This document shows, piece by piece, positions 9,601 to 17,698 of a DNA stretch of 25,665 nucleotides. Numbering within the stretch: the stretch's first letter is position 1; each line of letters opens with the position of its first letter. The stretch is from Ostreococcus mediterraneus (lineage: Eukaryota; Chlorophyta; Mamiellophyceae; Mamiellales; Bathycoccaceae), in assembly GCA_012295225.1 (NCBI GenBank), contig WMKK01000007.1:159326-184990 (forward strand), read 5' to 3'. Made by a program: the position numbers and the translations under genes. The notes under the pieces are model-generated. The model saw only the letters and a list, made by a program, of their open reading frames with translations, searched no databases and had not been told where the DNA came from.

Positions 9601-12012
9601 TTGACCTCGCAAACCACCTCCGAGTGCTGGCACGAGTCGATCGCTCGGCGTTTTTGTAGAGTCGCGTGCAGACGTGGCTGGAGCCGCACTGACATCCATG
9701 GCACTCGACGTCCGCTGCTGCTCTTCCGATAATCGTTGCAACGCATGCACGGCACCTTCTTTGCGGAGTACTTTCGCGAACGCCTCACTCGACTTTTCCA
9801 TACCCAACTCAATCAAATCCAAGCTCCCTTGCATGCGTTGAGGGTCTTTGCTCGTAAGCTGACTCGCACAAAACGCCGCTAATGGAGCGGTCTCGAGAAC
9901 ATCTTTAAACGACTCTTGTGACGCGAGGCGAGTCCACTTCGTGAGCGCAGAAAGGCACTTTACCTTGACGCCTTGCGGTACGCTAGAATCAACCGCTTGC
10001 ATCAAGACATTGGTCAAGTTTTTCGCAAACTTGACCAACAAATCTGGCTCTTCCTTGGTGAGAATAGGAATATTCACCGCACACGTAGCCGGTTCACTCT
10101 TGTCTTTGTTGGTTTTCGGCGAGCGAGCTGACGAACGTGTCTTGGGAGATACCGCCGGCAACAAGGCATCTGTGAGCGTCGCGACTTCAAGCAAGTGTTC
10201 TGATGTCACAATCGGCGACGCCGCGGTGCCGCCGCTCGCGGGAGACGCAGACATCGGACCGCTATTAACCGTCGTCAGCACCTTGCATCCCGACAAAGCA
10301 ATGTTCAGTGTTTCTGGTAAATCTCTACGTAAAAGCTCGATGGCGACGTCTGGGTTGTTACGCGCGCAAACATTCAGCAGCTTGATCAACGAATGATGCG
10401 TCGATGGACTCACCGTTCGCGACGTATTCGGTGAAATAAGCTGCATCACGTTTGCCACCAAATTTCCGCTGCAAAACGCCGCCAACTTTGAAGGATCTTT
10501 GGACATTTTTGCGGCGAGACTCGTCAAGCACACGCACGCGCAATCCACGAGACGAGGATCGTCGTGAAGCAAAATGTTTGTCAAGATTGGGATTGCGTCC
10601 GCGGTGCCATCCGTCAACGCCGAACTAGGAAACTGTCTACAAATATTCGCCGCCGTTTGCAAGCCAACGCGCTGCATGCCAATCGAAAAGAAATCTAAAT
10701 AAGACAAGCACGCGATGAGTGCGCCTTGACGCGCGCATTCTGCGCCGTAATCTTGACTCAACTTTTCCAAAGCTTGCAACGATTGTTCGGCGAGATCAAT
10801 GTACTCAATCGTCAACAACCGCGAACAGAACTGCGCCACGGCGCCGTGATGCACAATCACCCCTCGAGAAGGCGGCATGACATCCGCCATCGTCGTTAAC
10901 GCGCGCGCGGCTAAGAGCATAATATCTGGCATGTACTCCAACTGCATCAACTCCACCAACGCCTGCACAAACGACGCGAGCGGCATGGACATCATCACCT
11001 CCTCTCCAGAAATTACTAACATCTCATTCAACTCACTCAATGCCGCCATCTGCGCCGATGGATCATCCATGGCTTGTAATCCACGCAACAGCTCCTGCGA
11101 TCGTGACGAATGGCCTTGACGAAACATTCCACCACCGCCCGCAGCCGCGGAACCCAAACGCCGCAACAGCGCCCGCAGCCCAGCCTCGGGATCACCGCTA
11201 TCCATGGCATCATCGAACGCTTCACCCGTGCGTCGTCGATGGCGCCGGCTATGATGATGATGATGATCATCATCGTCATCGTCATCATCGTCGTCATCGT
11301 CATCGCTGTCGTCGTCGTCATCCATGGCGTCCTCATCCGTGTCGTCCTCGTCATCCACGTCCCCGTCGTCGTCTTCGTCCTCCCCGTCGTCGTCGCTCTC
11401 CATGTCATCATCGCGATCGTCACCACCACCATCCTCATCATCATAACATTCCTCCCAATCGTCATCATCGCCTCCATCACCCTCACCCGCGCCTGCATTT
11501 GCAGAGCTCCGTCGCCCGCCCGCGCCCGCCCAGCCGCCCGCTCGCCCACCCGCTCCGGCTCCCTCCTTCTTGCGCCCAGCTCCTTTTCCACCCGCGTTCG
11601 CGTTCGCGCCACCACCCGCGCTGGCATTCGTACCGCCCCCACTCGCGGTCATCGCCCCGATCAACGGCGCGTGCGTCGCGTTCGAAGGCGTCGACGCCCG
11701 CGCTCCGCTCGCGTCTCGTCTCGAGATCTTTGTCGCCTCTTTCGTAGCGTTTTCGCGCTCTCGCTTAGGCTTGGTCGCGCTTGCGCGCTTGCGCTTGCTC
11801 GGCACCGATGACATGGCGTTCGCGGCGTTTGCCGGCGGCGGCATGGCGGCGTCGAGCGCGGCGTCGACGTCGAGCGCGGCGCGAGAAGGCTTGGCGCGAG
11901 AGGTTTCGCGCGATGGCGTATGCGTCTTTTTCTTCTTCTTTGGTGTCGTCGTCGCGTCTTTGGCGTGCGCGGCGCCACGCAGGGTGGGCGTGGCGGTCAT
12001 GCGCGACGGCAT
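6700..12012 (-). CDS. HECT-type E3 ubiquitin ligase, UPL3/KAKTUS-TRIP12 family
   Basis: The enzyme takes ubiquitin from an E2 onto its own cysteine and passes it to substrates, probably mainly in the nucleus. The intronless product has 1770 residues, near the length of plant UPL3. The order is: a basic, Lys/Arg/Ala-rich N-terminus with KKKKK and KRKR nuclear-signal clusters; a Gly/Ala-rich segment; an extreme Asp/Glu tract at about 182-249 followed by five His (250-254); armadillo-type repeats from about 270 to 620; a second acidic region at about 1070-1120; and a HECT domain from about 1370 to the end. The catalytic residue is Cys1737 in MTCASYLKLP (codon at 6802-6804), and the C-terminus GSGSFDLS matches the usual HECT end. 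TRIP12/UPL3 enzymes act in N-degron and ubiquitin-fusion degradation and in development; the substrates here are unknown. Confidence 0.95.
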   Translation of the reverse strand: MPSRMTATPTLRGAAHAKDATTTPKKKKKTHTPSRETSRAKPSRAALDVDAALDAAMPPPANAANAMSSVPSKRKRASATKPKRERENATKEATKISRRDASGARASTPSNATHAPLIGAMTASGGGTNASAGGGANANAGGKGAGRKKEGAGAGGRAGGWAGAGGRRSSANAGAGEGDGGDDDDWEECYDDEDGGGDDRDDDMESDDDGEDEDDDGDVDDEDDTDEDAMDDDDDSDDDDDDDDDDDDDHHHHHSRRHRRRTGEAFDDAMDSGDPEAGLRALLRRLGSAAAGGGGMFRQGHSSRSQELLRGLQAMDDPSAQMAALSELNEMLVISGEEVMMSMPLASFVQALVELMQLEYMPDIMLLAARALTTMADVMPPSRGVIVHHGAVAQFCSRLLTIEYIDLAEQSLQALEKLSQDYGAECARQGALIACLSYLDFFSIGMQRVGLQTAANICRQFPSSALTDGTADAIPILTNILLHDDPRLVDCACVCLTSLAAKMSKDPSKLAAFCSGNLVANVMQLISPNTSRTVSPSTHHSLIKLLNVCARNNPDVAIELLRRDLPETLNIALSGCKVLTTVNSGPMSASPASGGTAASPIVTSEHLLEVATLTDALLPAVSPKTRSSARSPKTNKDKSEPATCAVNIPILTKEEPDLLVKFAKNLTNVLMQAVDSSVPQGVKVKCLSALTKWTRLASQESFKDVLETAPLAAFCASQLTSKDPQRMQGSLDLIELGMEKSSEAFAKVLRKEGAVHALQRLSEEQQRTSSAMDVSAAPATSARDSTKTPSDRLVPALGGGLRGQALRAAASTESPEYHNAVARAHTLYTKLFIQRGGKADDLSVERLRDASATLRASSDTEAIVAFLEAVTGASTFELLECDAVGALKDFLIPKDWNDTQKLVHNYAAFIKAAGQTKESDAFNTLVKRLSDALSSCEDLSIAITSISSMSRRGGRGSSGAGEDSSLAGLVRPFKIRFKLCSDANDLSDYSSNVVLVEPFATLSAIEDFLYPRVQKRTSRGAADSMPRRSSRLQTPPPEDDGESDGESDSRDGTGSDEGGDEYMSDEYDEDEPVLGDEADEPMETRDLDLTNGNEGNDVAAAAAAPPPPAPAGSFAQAAAAANMSNRLVFAANGVELHSSTSILQAIAMSASVDKTTLTQSNWENVNTLTYRAAKPTDVVPAPLKLGGIIEDSSADASEIAESIAELGNSEVRSTLMSFIPALKDKVKNAVSNEETSTQFNNLLALLTVLHELSISAPRVLLLDRGGPLTDARNVALPEESFIHGKLTGKLTRQLQDTITLCSASTPSWCTSLARTCPWLFPFELRQKLFKCVSFSLSRMLHHLHGDGSDGALTTDGGREIRIGRLQRQKVRVNRDQIFESAKKVFAIPNTSKMVLEVEFFEEVGTGTGPTLEFFTLLSKQFKRRKLHLWRDEGGSNADDHVVAPHGLFPAPSTKMQQGTKEHVNRVKNFKILGQAIAKVLQDGRMLDLALAPAFYRGMMGKTLGLYDLVELDPGLGKTLLRLDAAAAKIEHMKREGRPESEWRNVTVDGANIEDLSLMFVLPGHSSSELTKCGSDVPVTAVNLREYVDAVVDACVGSGVSLYFESLRSGVEEILPLARLKMFNEAELEALICGQGENWTPQMLVDCIKFDHGYSAQSLPIQNFCDILSSFSSDQQRAFMRFVTGAPRLPPGGLAALQPRLTVVCKQPSCAVGLSSDAAILSAGTPLADGDLPSAMTCASYLKLPPYSCKEVMSERLQYAMNEGSGSFDLS
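11251..11465. repeat. Triplet-repeat tract coding for the Asp/His-rich segment of the HECT ligase
   Basis: On the + strand this reads as five ATG triplets (11251-11265) followed by long runs of (ATC)n, (GTC)n and (CTC)n mixtures. On the coding strand these give five His and then dozens of Asp and Glu. The tract is in frame throughout. Such arrays can change length between strains by whole codons. Confidence 0.85.
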
Positions 12013-12215
12013 GTGCGCGTGCGCGGCGGTGGCGATCTGATGCGATGCGCGCGCGTGCGTGTGAGGTCATGGATGAGATGGTTGAAGGGGTCAACGCGCG
12101 CGACGGCTGGGCGTCGAGTATGAATAATAATAATCGTATGTACGACTCTTCTATACAATGCCTGTGCTATAATTCTGTCGCGGTCGTGGTGTTAGTCGCG
12201 GTGTTCTCGCGGTGG
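12013..12215. promoter_or_regulatory. Gap between the cyclophilin and HECT ligase genes
   Basis: This 203-base gap between two minus-strand genes must hold the 3' end of the cyclophilin transcript and the promoter of the ligase gene. An AT-rich part (gaataataataat, 12121-12133) lies about 110 bases before the ligase start codon. No further element is recognisable. Confidence 0.4.
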
Positions 12216-12992
12216 TTATAATTCGCCCGACGCCGTGACCTTGACTTCTTTGATTGGCTTATCGCCGCGCGCCGTCGGGTTGGCTTCGATCGCGCGGACG
12301 ACGTCCAAGCCTTCGACGACGTTCCCAAACACCACGTGACGACCATTCAACCAAGGCGTTGGGGCGACGGTGATGAAAAATTGCGAACCATTCGTGTTCG
12401 GGCCGGCGTTGGCCATCGATAACACCCCTGGGCCGACGTGCGGAATGGCAAACGTTTCGTCTTCAAACTTGTTGCCGTAAATCGACCGACCACCCGTGCC
12501 GTTGAAATTTGTAAAATCTCCACCCTGTAACATGAAGCCAGGAATGACGCGATGGAAAATTGAGTTGGCGTATCCGTAACCCTTCTCACCAGTAGCTAAC
12601 GCGCGGAAATTCTCCACCGTTTTCGGGGCGTCTTTGCCGAATAAACCAATCACGATGCGACCGGCGGGTTCGCCGCCGATGCTGACATCAAAGTATACTT
12701 TATTCGTGACTTCAAGGACACACAGAAGCGGTGCGGTGTCCTTGGTGGCGCACGTCGACGCCGGAGCATCGCCAGCTTCTTCGGCGTTCGTTTGCCGCGC
12801 CGTGGCGAGCGCTAGCGCGGCGGCGCCGGCGCTGAGCACGCCGCGACGCTGGTGCATCGAATGTGTCTTATCTCCATCAGCTTCCGCCGCGGATGCGCGC
12901 GCGCAGACGCGGTGCGCGCGCGCACGGCGCGCGGTGTGCGTCGAGCGCGGTTGGACGGGTTGGACGCCGATCGTGGTGCGTGCGGCGAGCAT
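12216..12992 (-). CDS. Thylakoid-lumen cyclophilin-type peptidyl-prolyl isomerase
   Basis: The enzyme catalyses cis-trans isomerisation of peptidyl-proline bonds and helps protein folding. From the ATG at 12992 the product has 258 residues. It starts with a Ser/Arg/Ala transit peptide, followed by a second signal with twin arginine ([16 protein letters not shown], Arg49-Arg50) and a cleavage-like TNAEE, which suggests Tat-dependent import into the lumen. The cyclophilin domain starts near 96 with [20 protein letters not shown]. Active-site elements are [15 protein letters not shown] (Arg148), GSQFFIT, and [12 protein letters not shown] with the cyclosporin-type Trp214, so activity is expected. 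Close plant relatives are the single-domain lumen cyclophilins of the CYP20-2 type. In-frame starts further out exist at 13049 (ATG) and 13055 (GTG); 12992 gives the best transit peptide. It diverges from the next gene. Confidence 0.9.
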   Translation of the reverse strand: MLAARTTIGVQPVQPRSTHTARRARAHRVCARASAAEADGDKTHSMHQRRGVLSAGAAALALATARQTNAEEAGDAPASTCATKDTAPLLCVLEVTNKVYFDVSIGGEPAGRIVIGLFGKDAPKTVENFRALATGEKGYGYANSIFHRVIPGFMLQGGDFTNFNGTGGRSIYGNKFEDETFAIPHVGPGVLSMANAGPNTNGSQFFITVAPTPWLNGRHVVFGNVVEGLDVVRAIEANPTARGDKPIKEVKVTASGEL

Positions 12993-13060
12993 GGCGTCGT
13001 GCAATGAAGGCGCGTAACCGCGGTGGTTTGGGTCAACGTGTGACGTCATTTGCACGCGCC
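12993..13060. promoter_or_regulatory. Very short divergent promoter region
   Basis: The cyclophilin gene (start 12992, -) and the following gene (start 13061, +) are separated by only 68 bases between start codons. If the alternative ATGs (13049 on -, 13004 on +) were used, the coding frames would overlap. Both transcripts must start inside this gap or inside each other's 5' coding sequence. Confidence 0.5.
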
Positions 13061-14503
13061 ATGCCTCGAGGTTTACTCATACGTCCGTGCGCCTCGGGCG
13101 AGCTCAAGCGCAACCCACCGACGCGAAAAGGTCCGAAGCGTAAGATCGTACCCTTGAATGGCCCCGCGGGCGATGGGTCGGAAATGCAGATGAAGAAGAG
13201 TGGTGCCGACGATGACGAAGAGCCTCTGGAGTACGCGCGAGAATACGCGGAAACGTCGTCGACGAATGGATCTAACTCGACGTCGCGCGTGAAAGTGTCT
13301 GCGACGCAACGCGCGCGAGATGACGCGACGCATATCGCGTTCGTGGCACCGAGAATCGCCATAGGGGCGGTGAATGATTTCGTCGAGCGCGCGTCGCGAG
13401 GCGCTGGCGGTTTCGCGGATGTTTTTGACTTTGTGCAGACGCTCGGGTCGAGTGATGATGTATTGCGCGACGTTGTCGAGCGCACGGAACGCGAAATCGA
13501 TCGGTTAGAGTCTATTGGCGTGCGAAAGTCGACGCCAGTGCGGAGTGTGATTAAGGATATGATTCCGACCGAGGTGTACGACAAGTATTTGACGCCGGCG
13601 GTGGAGTACGCGGAGGGTACGGATGATGGACACAGTACCGGTGCCAGCTCAAGTGCGTCGGGTACAGTCATGGATGACGTCGTGGCGTTTGATGAGGCTG
13701 CGGTGAATGCGGCGGCGGATGCGGTGGCGGCGGCAATGCGCGGCGTGGATTTGGACGCCGGCGCGGAGACGGCGTCTTCGGCTGCAGAAACCAAGAGCGT
13801 CACGTCGATGCCGACAAAGCCTCGTGCGCCTGATAACGCGGAAGATAGTTTTGAAAACATGACGGCGGAGGCGATCATGTCGTCCAGCGCGATGGTGGCA
13901 TCGTATTCGGCGCCGGCGGAAGATCCGTACACCGCGACGCCGCCCGCGGTGACGACGCCGTCCGCCAAGGCACCCGTCGACAAAAAGGATGCACCCGTCG
14001 TGGAAGCAACCACTCCATCGACGCCGCCGGCGGCTTCAGTGCCAACACTATCGCCTTTTGACTCCACTGTCGGCTACTGGCGCAAGATTGCCGCCAAATG
14101 CCCCAACGAAGACGACCTCATGGACCTGATGGATATGAACATCGTCTTCCGTCAAGCCGCGGGACTACTTAATTACTTAACCATCGATCGCCCGTCGCCA
14201 GAATCCTGGCGCGTGGCCACGAATGCAGGCATCATTCAAATCAGCGAAGTCTACCCAATCGATGGCTCTCGCACGAGCACCCCTCGCCGAGACCTCCGCA
14301 TGGGTGAACAAACCGGCGCCGTCGTCGTCGACGCCTCCGCCTCCGCCGTCGCCCTCTCCATCTCCTGGTCCGCCCCTCTCGCGGGCACTCAAAATGAAAC
14401 TTTCCGATTGAACACTGAAGATGACACCCTCGTGCGCACGGTGCACATCACGCTCGATGACGGATCGACCTGGCGAGGCGTCTACGAATACGCCCGTGCG
14501 TAA
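13061..14503 (+). CDS. Unknown protein, plastid-like N-terminus, calycin/FABP-like C-terminal domain
   Basis: The product has 480 residues from the ATG at 13061; an ATG at 13004 would add 19. I do not recognise it as a whole. The N-terminus is Arg/Lys/Pro-rich without acids for about 40 residues, like a transit peptide. Residues of about 106-155 form a charged helical segment. A long Ala/Ser/Thr/Pro-rich, probably disordered linker covers about 180-325. From about 331 a compact domain begins ([20 protein letters not shown]), and its last strand reads [20 protein letters not shown]. The pattern of an N-terminal Trp, two short helices, alternating strands and a final R-x-Y-like strand resembles intracellular lipid-binding proteins. 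A role in lipid or pigment binding is inference only. Codon use matches the neighbours. Confidence 0.6.
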   Translation: MPRGLLIRPCASGELKRNPPTRKGPKRKIVPLNGPAGDGSEMQMKKSGADDDEEPLEYAREYAETSSTNGSNSTSRVKVSATQRARDDATHIAFVAPRIAIGAVNDFVERASRGAGGFADVFDFVQTLGSSDDVLRDVVERTEREIDRLESIGVRKSTPVRSVIKDMIPTEVYDKYLTPAVEYAEGTDDGHSTGASSSASGTVMDDVVAFDEAAVNAAADAVAAAMRGVDLDAGAETASSAAETKSVTSMPTKPRAPDNAEDSFENMTAEAIMSSSAMVASYSAPAEDPYTATPPAVTTPSAKAPVDKKDAPVVEATTPSTPPAASVPTLSPFDSTVGYWRKIAAKCPNEDDLMDLMDMNIVFRQAAGLLNYLTIDRPSPESWRVATNAGIIQISEVYPIDGSRTSTPRRDLRMGEQTGAVVVDASASAVALSISWSAPLAGTQNETFRLNTEDDTLVRTVHITLDDGSTWRGVYEYARA

Positions 14504-14593
14504 CACTAGCTCTGCGGAAAAAACTAGACACATCACACGCTTTTAATATCAAAACAATCGATATACGAAACCACGAAATTCACCTCAAAAACT

Positions 14594-14614
14594 AAACCCT
14601 AAGACAAGGGTTAG
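14594..14614 (+). promoter_or_regulatory. Telo-box with inverted copy
   Basis: The telo-box core AAACCCTAA (14594-14602) is followed by AGGGTTAG (14607-14614), so AACCCT and AGGGTT form an inverted repeat around a 6-base loop. Telo-boxes are known in land plants as promoter elements of ribosomal-protein and translation genes. This one lies 63-83 bases before the start codon of the RimO-type gene, whose product acts on the ribosome. Function here is inferred from position. Confidence 0.5.
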
Positions 14615-14676
14615 AGGGACCCTCGAGGTGTCGACGTCGCACGCGACACACCGCGACGGCGCCCACGAGCGCAACG

Positions 14677-16221
14677 ATGACTCTCGCGCGCGTCATGACG
14701 ACGCACACGACCCACACCGACGTCGCCCGTGCGCCCGTGCGTGGAAATAGTCGCGCATCGAGGCGCGGCGCGCGCGCATCCGTGCGCTCCATCGCCCAGC
14801 CGCCGCCGAACAGCCGCGACGCGAACGCGACGGATGCGCCGCCGCAAGCGCGTAAAAAGGTATCGATGGTGTCTCTCGGGTGCCCGAAGAACACTGTGGA
14901 TGGTGAAGTCATGCTTGGGGATTTGTACGCTAATGGATTTGACGTGACGGAGGAGCACGAGGAGGCGGATGCGATCATTGTGAACTCCTGCGGGTTCGTG
15001 GAGGATGCAAAGAATGAGTCGGTGGAGGCTATTCTGGAAGCGAGTAAGTTGAGCGGAGGCACGAAAAAGATTATCGTGACTGGGTGCTTGGCGCAGAGGT
15101 ATGCGAATGATTTGGCGAATGAGTTGCCGGAAGCGGATGTGATTATTGGGTTTGAGAATTACGCGAATTTGCCGAAAACGGTGGGCGGGTTGCTCGGCGT
15201 CGAGACGTCGCCGGGTTTATTGTTACCGCAGCAAGCGCGCGTGCAAGTTGGTGGGGCGTCACCTCCATTTCGTGAGGAGGTACAGCGATTGCGAATCACG
15301 CCTCGGCATTATGCGTACTTGCGCGTGGCTGAGGGGTGCGACCACAAGTGCACTTTTTGCGCCATTCCCGGGTTTCGCGGACGGTTTCGCTCGAAAAAGT
15401 GGGATTCCATCATCGAGGAAGCCAAAGCGTTGGCTGATTCTGGCGTGAAAGAATTGAATTTAATTGCTGAGGATACCAATCAGTGGGGGATGGATTTGCG
15501 CGCCAGCGATGGTCGTGGGTTGGCTGAGCTTTTAGAGGCGCTCGCCGAAGTCGACGGCATAGAGTGGATTCGTATCTTGTACGCGTATCCATCGTATTTC
15601 TCTGATGAGCTCATTAAGGCGATCGCAGATATTCCGCAAGTAGCAAAATACATAGACATTCCGCTGCAGCACATCACGAACCTGTCTTTGCTGCGCATGA
15701 ATCGGCCGCCGAGACAGCACACCGAGGATTTATTGTACAAGTTGCGCGACAACATTCCAGGTTTGGCGCTCCGCACGACGTTCATCAGTGGTTTCCCAGG
15801 TGAAACCGAAGAAGAACACGAGGAACTCATGCAATTTTGCCGTGACTTCAAGTTCCAGCGTCTCGGTGCGTTCGCATACAGTGAAGAAGATGGCACGCCC
15901 GCGGCAGAATATCCCGACCAAGTCCCCGAAGACATTCGAGCGATTCGTCGGGACCAGCTCGTGTCGCAGCAACAGGAGATTAGCGAAGACTTTGCAATGT
16001 CTCGCGTCGGGCAAGAGTTAGATGTATTAATAGACGGTTGGGATGAAGACATGCAGTCGTATGTCGGGCGCACAACGCTCGAAGCGCCTGATATTGACCC
16101 AATCGTCTTCATCACCGAAGACAAGAGCAAGGGCTTGCCGCCGTTGGAGGCTGGGCAAATGCGCAAGTGCTCCATCGTTGGCTCGAGCTTGTTTGATCTC
16201 GAAGCTGTTCCTCTCTTGTAA
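14677..16221 (+). CDS. rimO: Ribosomal protein uS12 methylthiotransferase, RimO type, probably plastid
   Basis: RimO is a radical-SAM enzyme with two 4Fe-4S clusters that adds a methylthio group to a conserved aspartate of ribosomal protein uS12. The product has 514 residues. About 58 N-terminal residues are rich in Thr, Arg, Ala and Ser and look like a transit peptide. The UPF0004 domain follows with its three cluster cysteines: Cys69 (VSLGCPKNTVDGE, the RimO-typical signature), Cys105 (NSCGFVEDAK) and Cys137 (TGCLAQRY). The radical-SAM motif is Cys221-x3-Cys225-x2-Cys228 (GCDHKCTFC). A TRAM-type C-terminus starts near 445 (QELDVLIDGWDED). The CPKN signature and EDTNQWG favour RimO over the tRNA-modifying MiaB/CDK5RAP1 relatives. 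It ends 106 bases from the convergent next gene. Confidence 0.9.
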   Translation: MTLARVMTTHTTHTDVARAPVRGNSRASRRGARASVRSIAQPPPNSRDANATDAPPQARKKVSMVSLGCPKNTVDGEVMLGDLYANGFDVTEEHEEADAIIVNSCGFVEDAKNESVEAILEASKLSGGTKKIIVTGCLAQRYANDLANELPEADVIIGFENYANLPKTVGGLLGVETSPGLLLPQQARVQVGGASPPFREEVQRLRITPRHYAYLRVAEGCDHKCTFCAIPGFRGRFRSKKWDSIIEEAKALADSGVKELNLIAEDTNQWGMDLRASDGRGLAELLEALAEVDGIEWIRILYAYPSYFSDELIKAIADIPQVAKYIDIPLQHITNLSLLRMNRPPRQHTEDLLYKLRDNIPGLALRTTFISGFPGETEEEHEELMQFCRDFKFQRLGAFAYSEEDGTPAAEYPDQVPEDIRAIRRDQLVSQQQEISEDFAMSRVGQELDVLIDGWDEDMQSYVGRTTLEAPDIDPIVFITEDKSKGLPPLEAGQMRKCSIVGSSLFDLEAVPLL

Positions 16222-16327
16222 AACATCAGCTGAACAAACGCGCGACTACTTATCGATATCATTATTATACTTTTAATTAAACACACATGGATTCTATCAT
16301 CTATTTTGTCTACTATTTTCTACCGTA

Positions 16328-17395
16328 CTATTTGAAATTGAACAAGCCAAAGTTTTTCGCTCGGCGACGTCTGTCTCGATCGTCGTACTCGTCATACTCG
16401 TCAGCCTTGTCGAGTTCATCGCCGTATAGATCGTCATATTCATCGTCGTCATCGTCGTCATCATCAATGGATAAGAACACTTCCCCGCTCGTGGGCATGC
16501 GCAGCGAACGAGGCGCGGGTAACGTCGCCTTGGCGAGCTTCCCAACCTCGCCGCGAATGTTTGGAGTCTCGGCGATGAGCTTATTGCGCAACTTGACGTA
16601 CTCTTGGAATGACTCAATCAACCATGGAATGCGCGTGGCTTGTACATCCTTAAACGTCGGTCGACGCCCTTGTCTCTGCGCGAACCCATCAGACCAGCTC
16701 GCCAAGTCGTTACGCAACTTTGTGTATCGGCTCAACTCGCTCGAAAAATGATTCACCTTGACGCTCGACGACGCGAGCTTCTCCGCGCGAGACGTCGACT
16801 TCTTCATGGCGATAAGTTTCGTCATGCGCTCATTACGCTCGCTATGAGGCGGCTTCCCACGCTTCTGTTTCGCGCTCGCCGCCGCCGCCGCCGTCTGCTC
16901 GAGCTCAATCAACCTCGACGGCGCCGCCGCTTCATCCACCTTGGCGCGCGCCTCGCGCCAACGTTCCCGCTGCTTCTCCGCAATCTTCTTCCTCGACTCA
17001 AGCGTTCGCTGCGCGCCCACGCGCGACGCCGCGGATTTCAACTTACTCTCCATCGTCAACTCACGTTTTATCCTCCTCATCGACCCCCCTCGCGTCTCGT
17101 CCTCGTCCTCCATCGCGTCCTCGTTCTCGTTCTCATTCCCCGTCTCGTCCTCATCGCGCTTGACCACTCTCGGCACCGACGCCTCGCCTCCGCCCGCACA
17201 CACATCCGGAAACTTCACCTGCACGCTCGCCAACAGCCTCCGCACGCCCTCGGCATCGCCTCGACGCACCTCCTTCCTCGGCCGACCGCGACGCTCGACG
17301 CTCGCCACCACCGCGCCACCGCGCCGACGCGCGCAACGACGACCGAACCGTCCCACGGTCCTCGTCGCCGTCGACGCCGTCGCGCCCATCGCCAT
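16328..17395 (-). CDS. Unknown plastid-like protein with NUMOD3-like repeats and an Sld2-like motif
   Basis: The product has 355 residues. The first 32 or so are Ala/Thr/Arg-rich without acids (transit-peptide-like), followed by an AT-hook-like RRGRPRK (35-41). An acidic Asn/Glu/Asp segment covers about 80-101. Residues 127-147 (LESRKKIAEKQRERW) and about 184-200 (HSERNERMTKLIAMKK) resemble NUMOD3 modules, short DNA-binding helices of homing endonucleases also found in plant organelle proteins. Residues 221-270 have the spacing L-x-W-x3-F-x4-GRRPTFKDV and then I-x8-EY-x-LR, like the N-terminal Sld2/RECQL4 signature. The C-terminus is strongly acidic with eight Asp in a row (311-318). I know of no assigned function. 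DNA or nucleoid binding in an organelle is a reasonable guess; nuclear location cannot be excluded. It diverges from the ACP gene. Confidence 0.75.
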   Translation of the reverse strand: MAMGATASTATRTVGRFGRRCARRRGGAVVASVERRGRPRKEVRRGDAEGVRRLLASVQVKFPDVCAGGGEASVPRVVKRDEDETGNENENEDAMEDEDETRGGSMRRIKRELTMESKLKSAASRVGAQRTLESRKKIAEKQRERWREARAKVDEAAAPSRLIELEQTAAAAASAKQKRGKPPHSERNERMTKLIAMKKSTSRAEKLASSSVKVNHFSSELSRYTKLRNDLASWSDGFAQRQGRRPTFKDVQATRIPWLIESFQEYVKLRNKLIAETPNIRGEVGKLAKATLPAPRSLRMPTSGEVFLSIDDDDDDDDEYDDLYGDELDKADEYDEYDDRDRRRRAKNFGLFNFK

Positions 17396-17698
17396 CGCAC
17401 GCGCACGCGCCAGCGCCGCGAAGTGACGCGCGCATCGCCCGCGTCGTCCCGACGTGTGCCCATCGACCGTTCACGACTCATCACGTACCCACACACGAGC
17501 AATCTCTGTATTACGCAAACCACGACATAGGCCAATCTGCATGCACACTACGCACAAATCCACCCAGAGCACATCACGAGTCCCTCGCGTGACTCGTCAT
17601 CGACCGTTTATCACCGCATTCGCGGTGCGCCCGCGGTCGAGCGCCGCCGCGAGGCGCGCACGCGGCACTTCACCGCCCGCGCGCCCCGTTCGCTCGCC
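17396..17698. promoter_or_regulatory. Bidirectional promoter region
   Basis: These 303 bases separate the start codons of the NUMOD3-like gene (-) and the acyl carrier protein gene (+). No ORF with gene-like content crosses it. No TATA box or known plant element stands out; the region is moderately GC-rich with an AT-richer middle around 17500-17570. Confidence 0.5.

Noticed and set aside
11110-11811. Plus-strand frame with long Val/Ile runs that looks like membrane segments
   Set aside because: It is the mirror of the Asp/Glu triplet array of the HECT ligase; the runs come from repeated codons, not a membrane protein.
13033-14067. Long minus-strand frame (344 codons) opposite the calycin-like gene
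   Set aside because: It is Ser/Ala-rich low complexity, as expected from reading GC-biased codons backwards, and it would overlap the cyclophilin promoter.
14594-14614. Interstitial telomere or chromosome-fusion scar
   Set aside because: There is only one repeat unit in each orientation, and it sits in a promoter; a telo-box explains it better.
15480-16286. Minus-strand frame (268 codons) opposite the RimO gene
   Set aside because: It is Ser-rich shadow sequence; the + strand holds an unmistakable radical-SAM enzyme.
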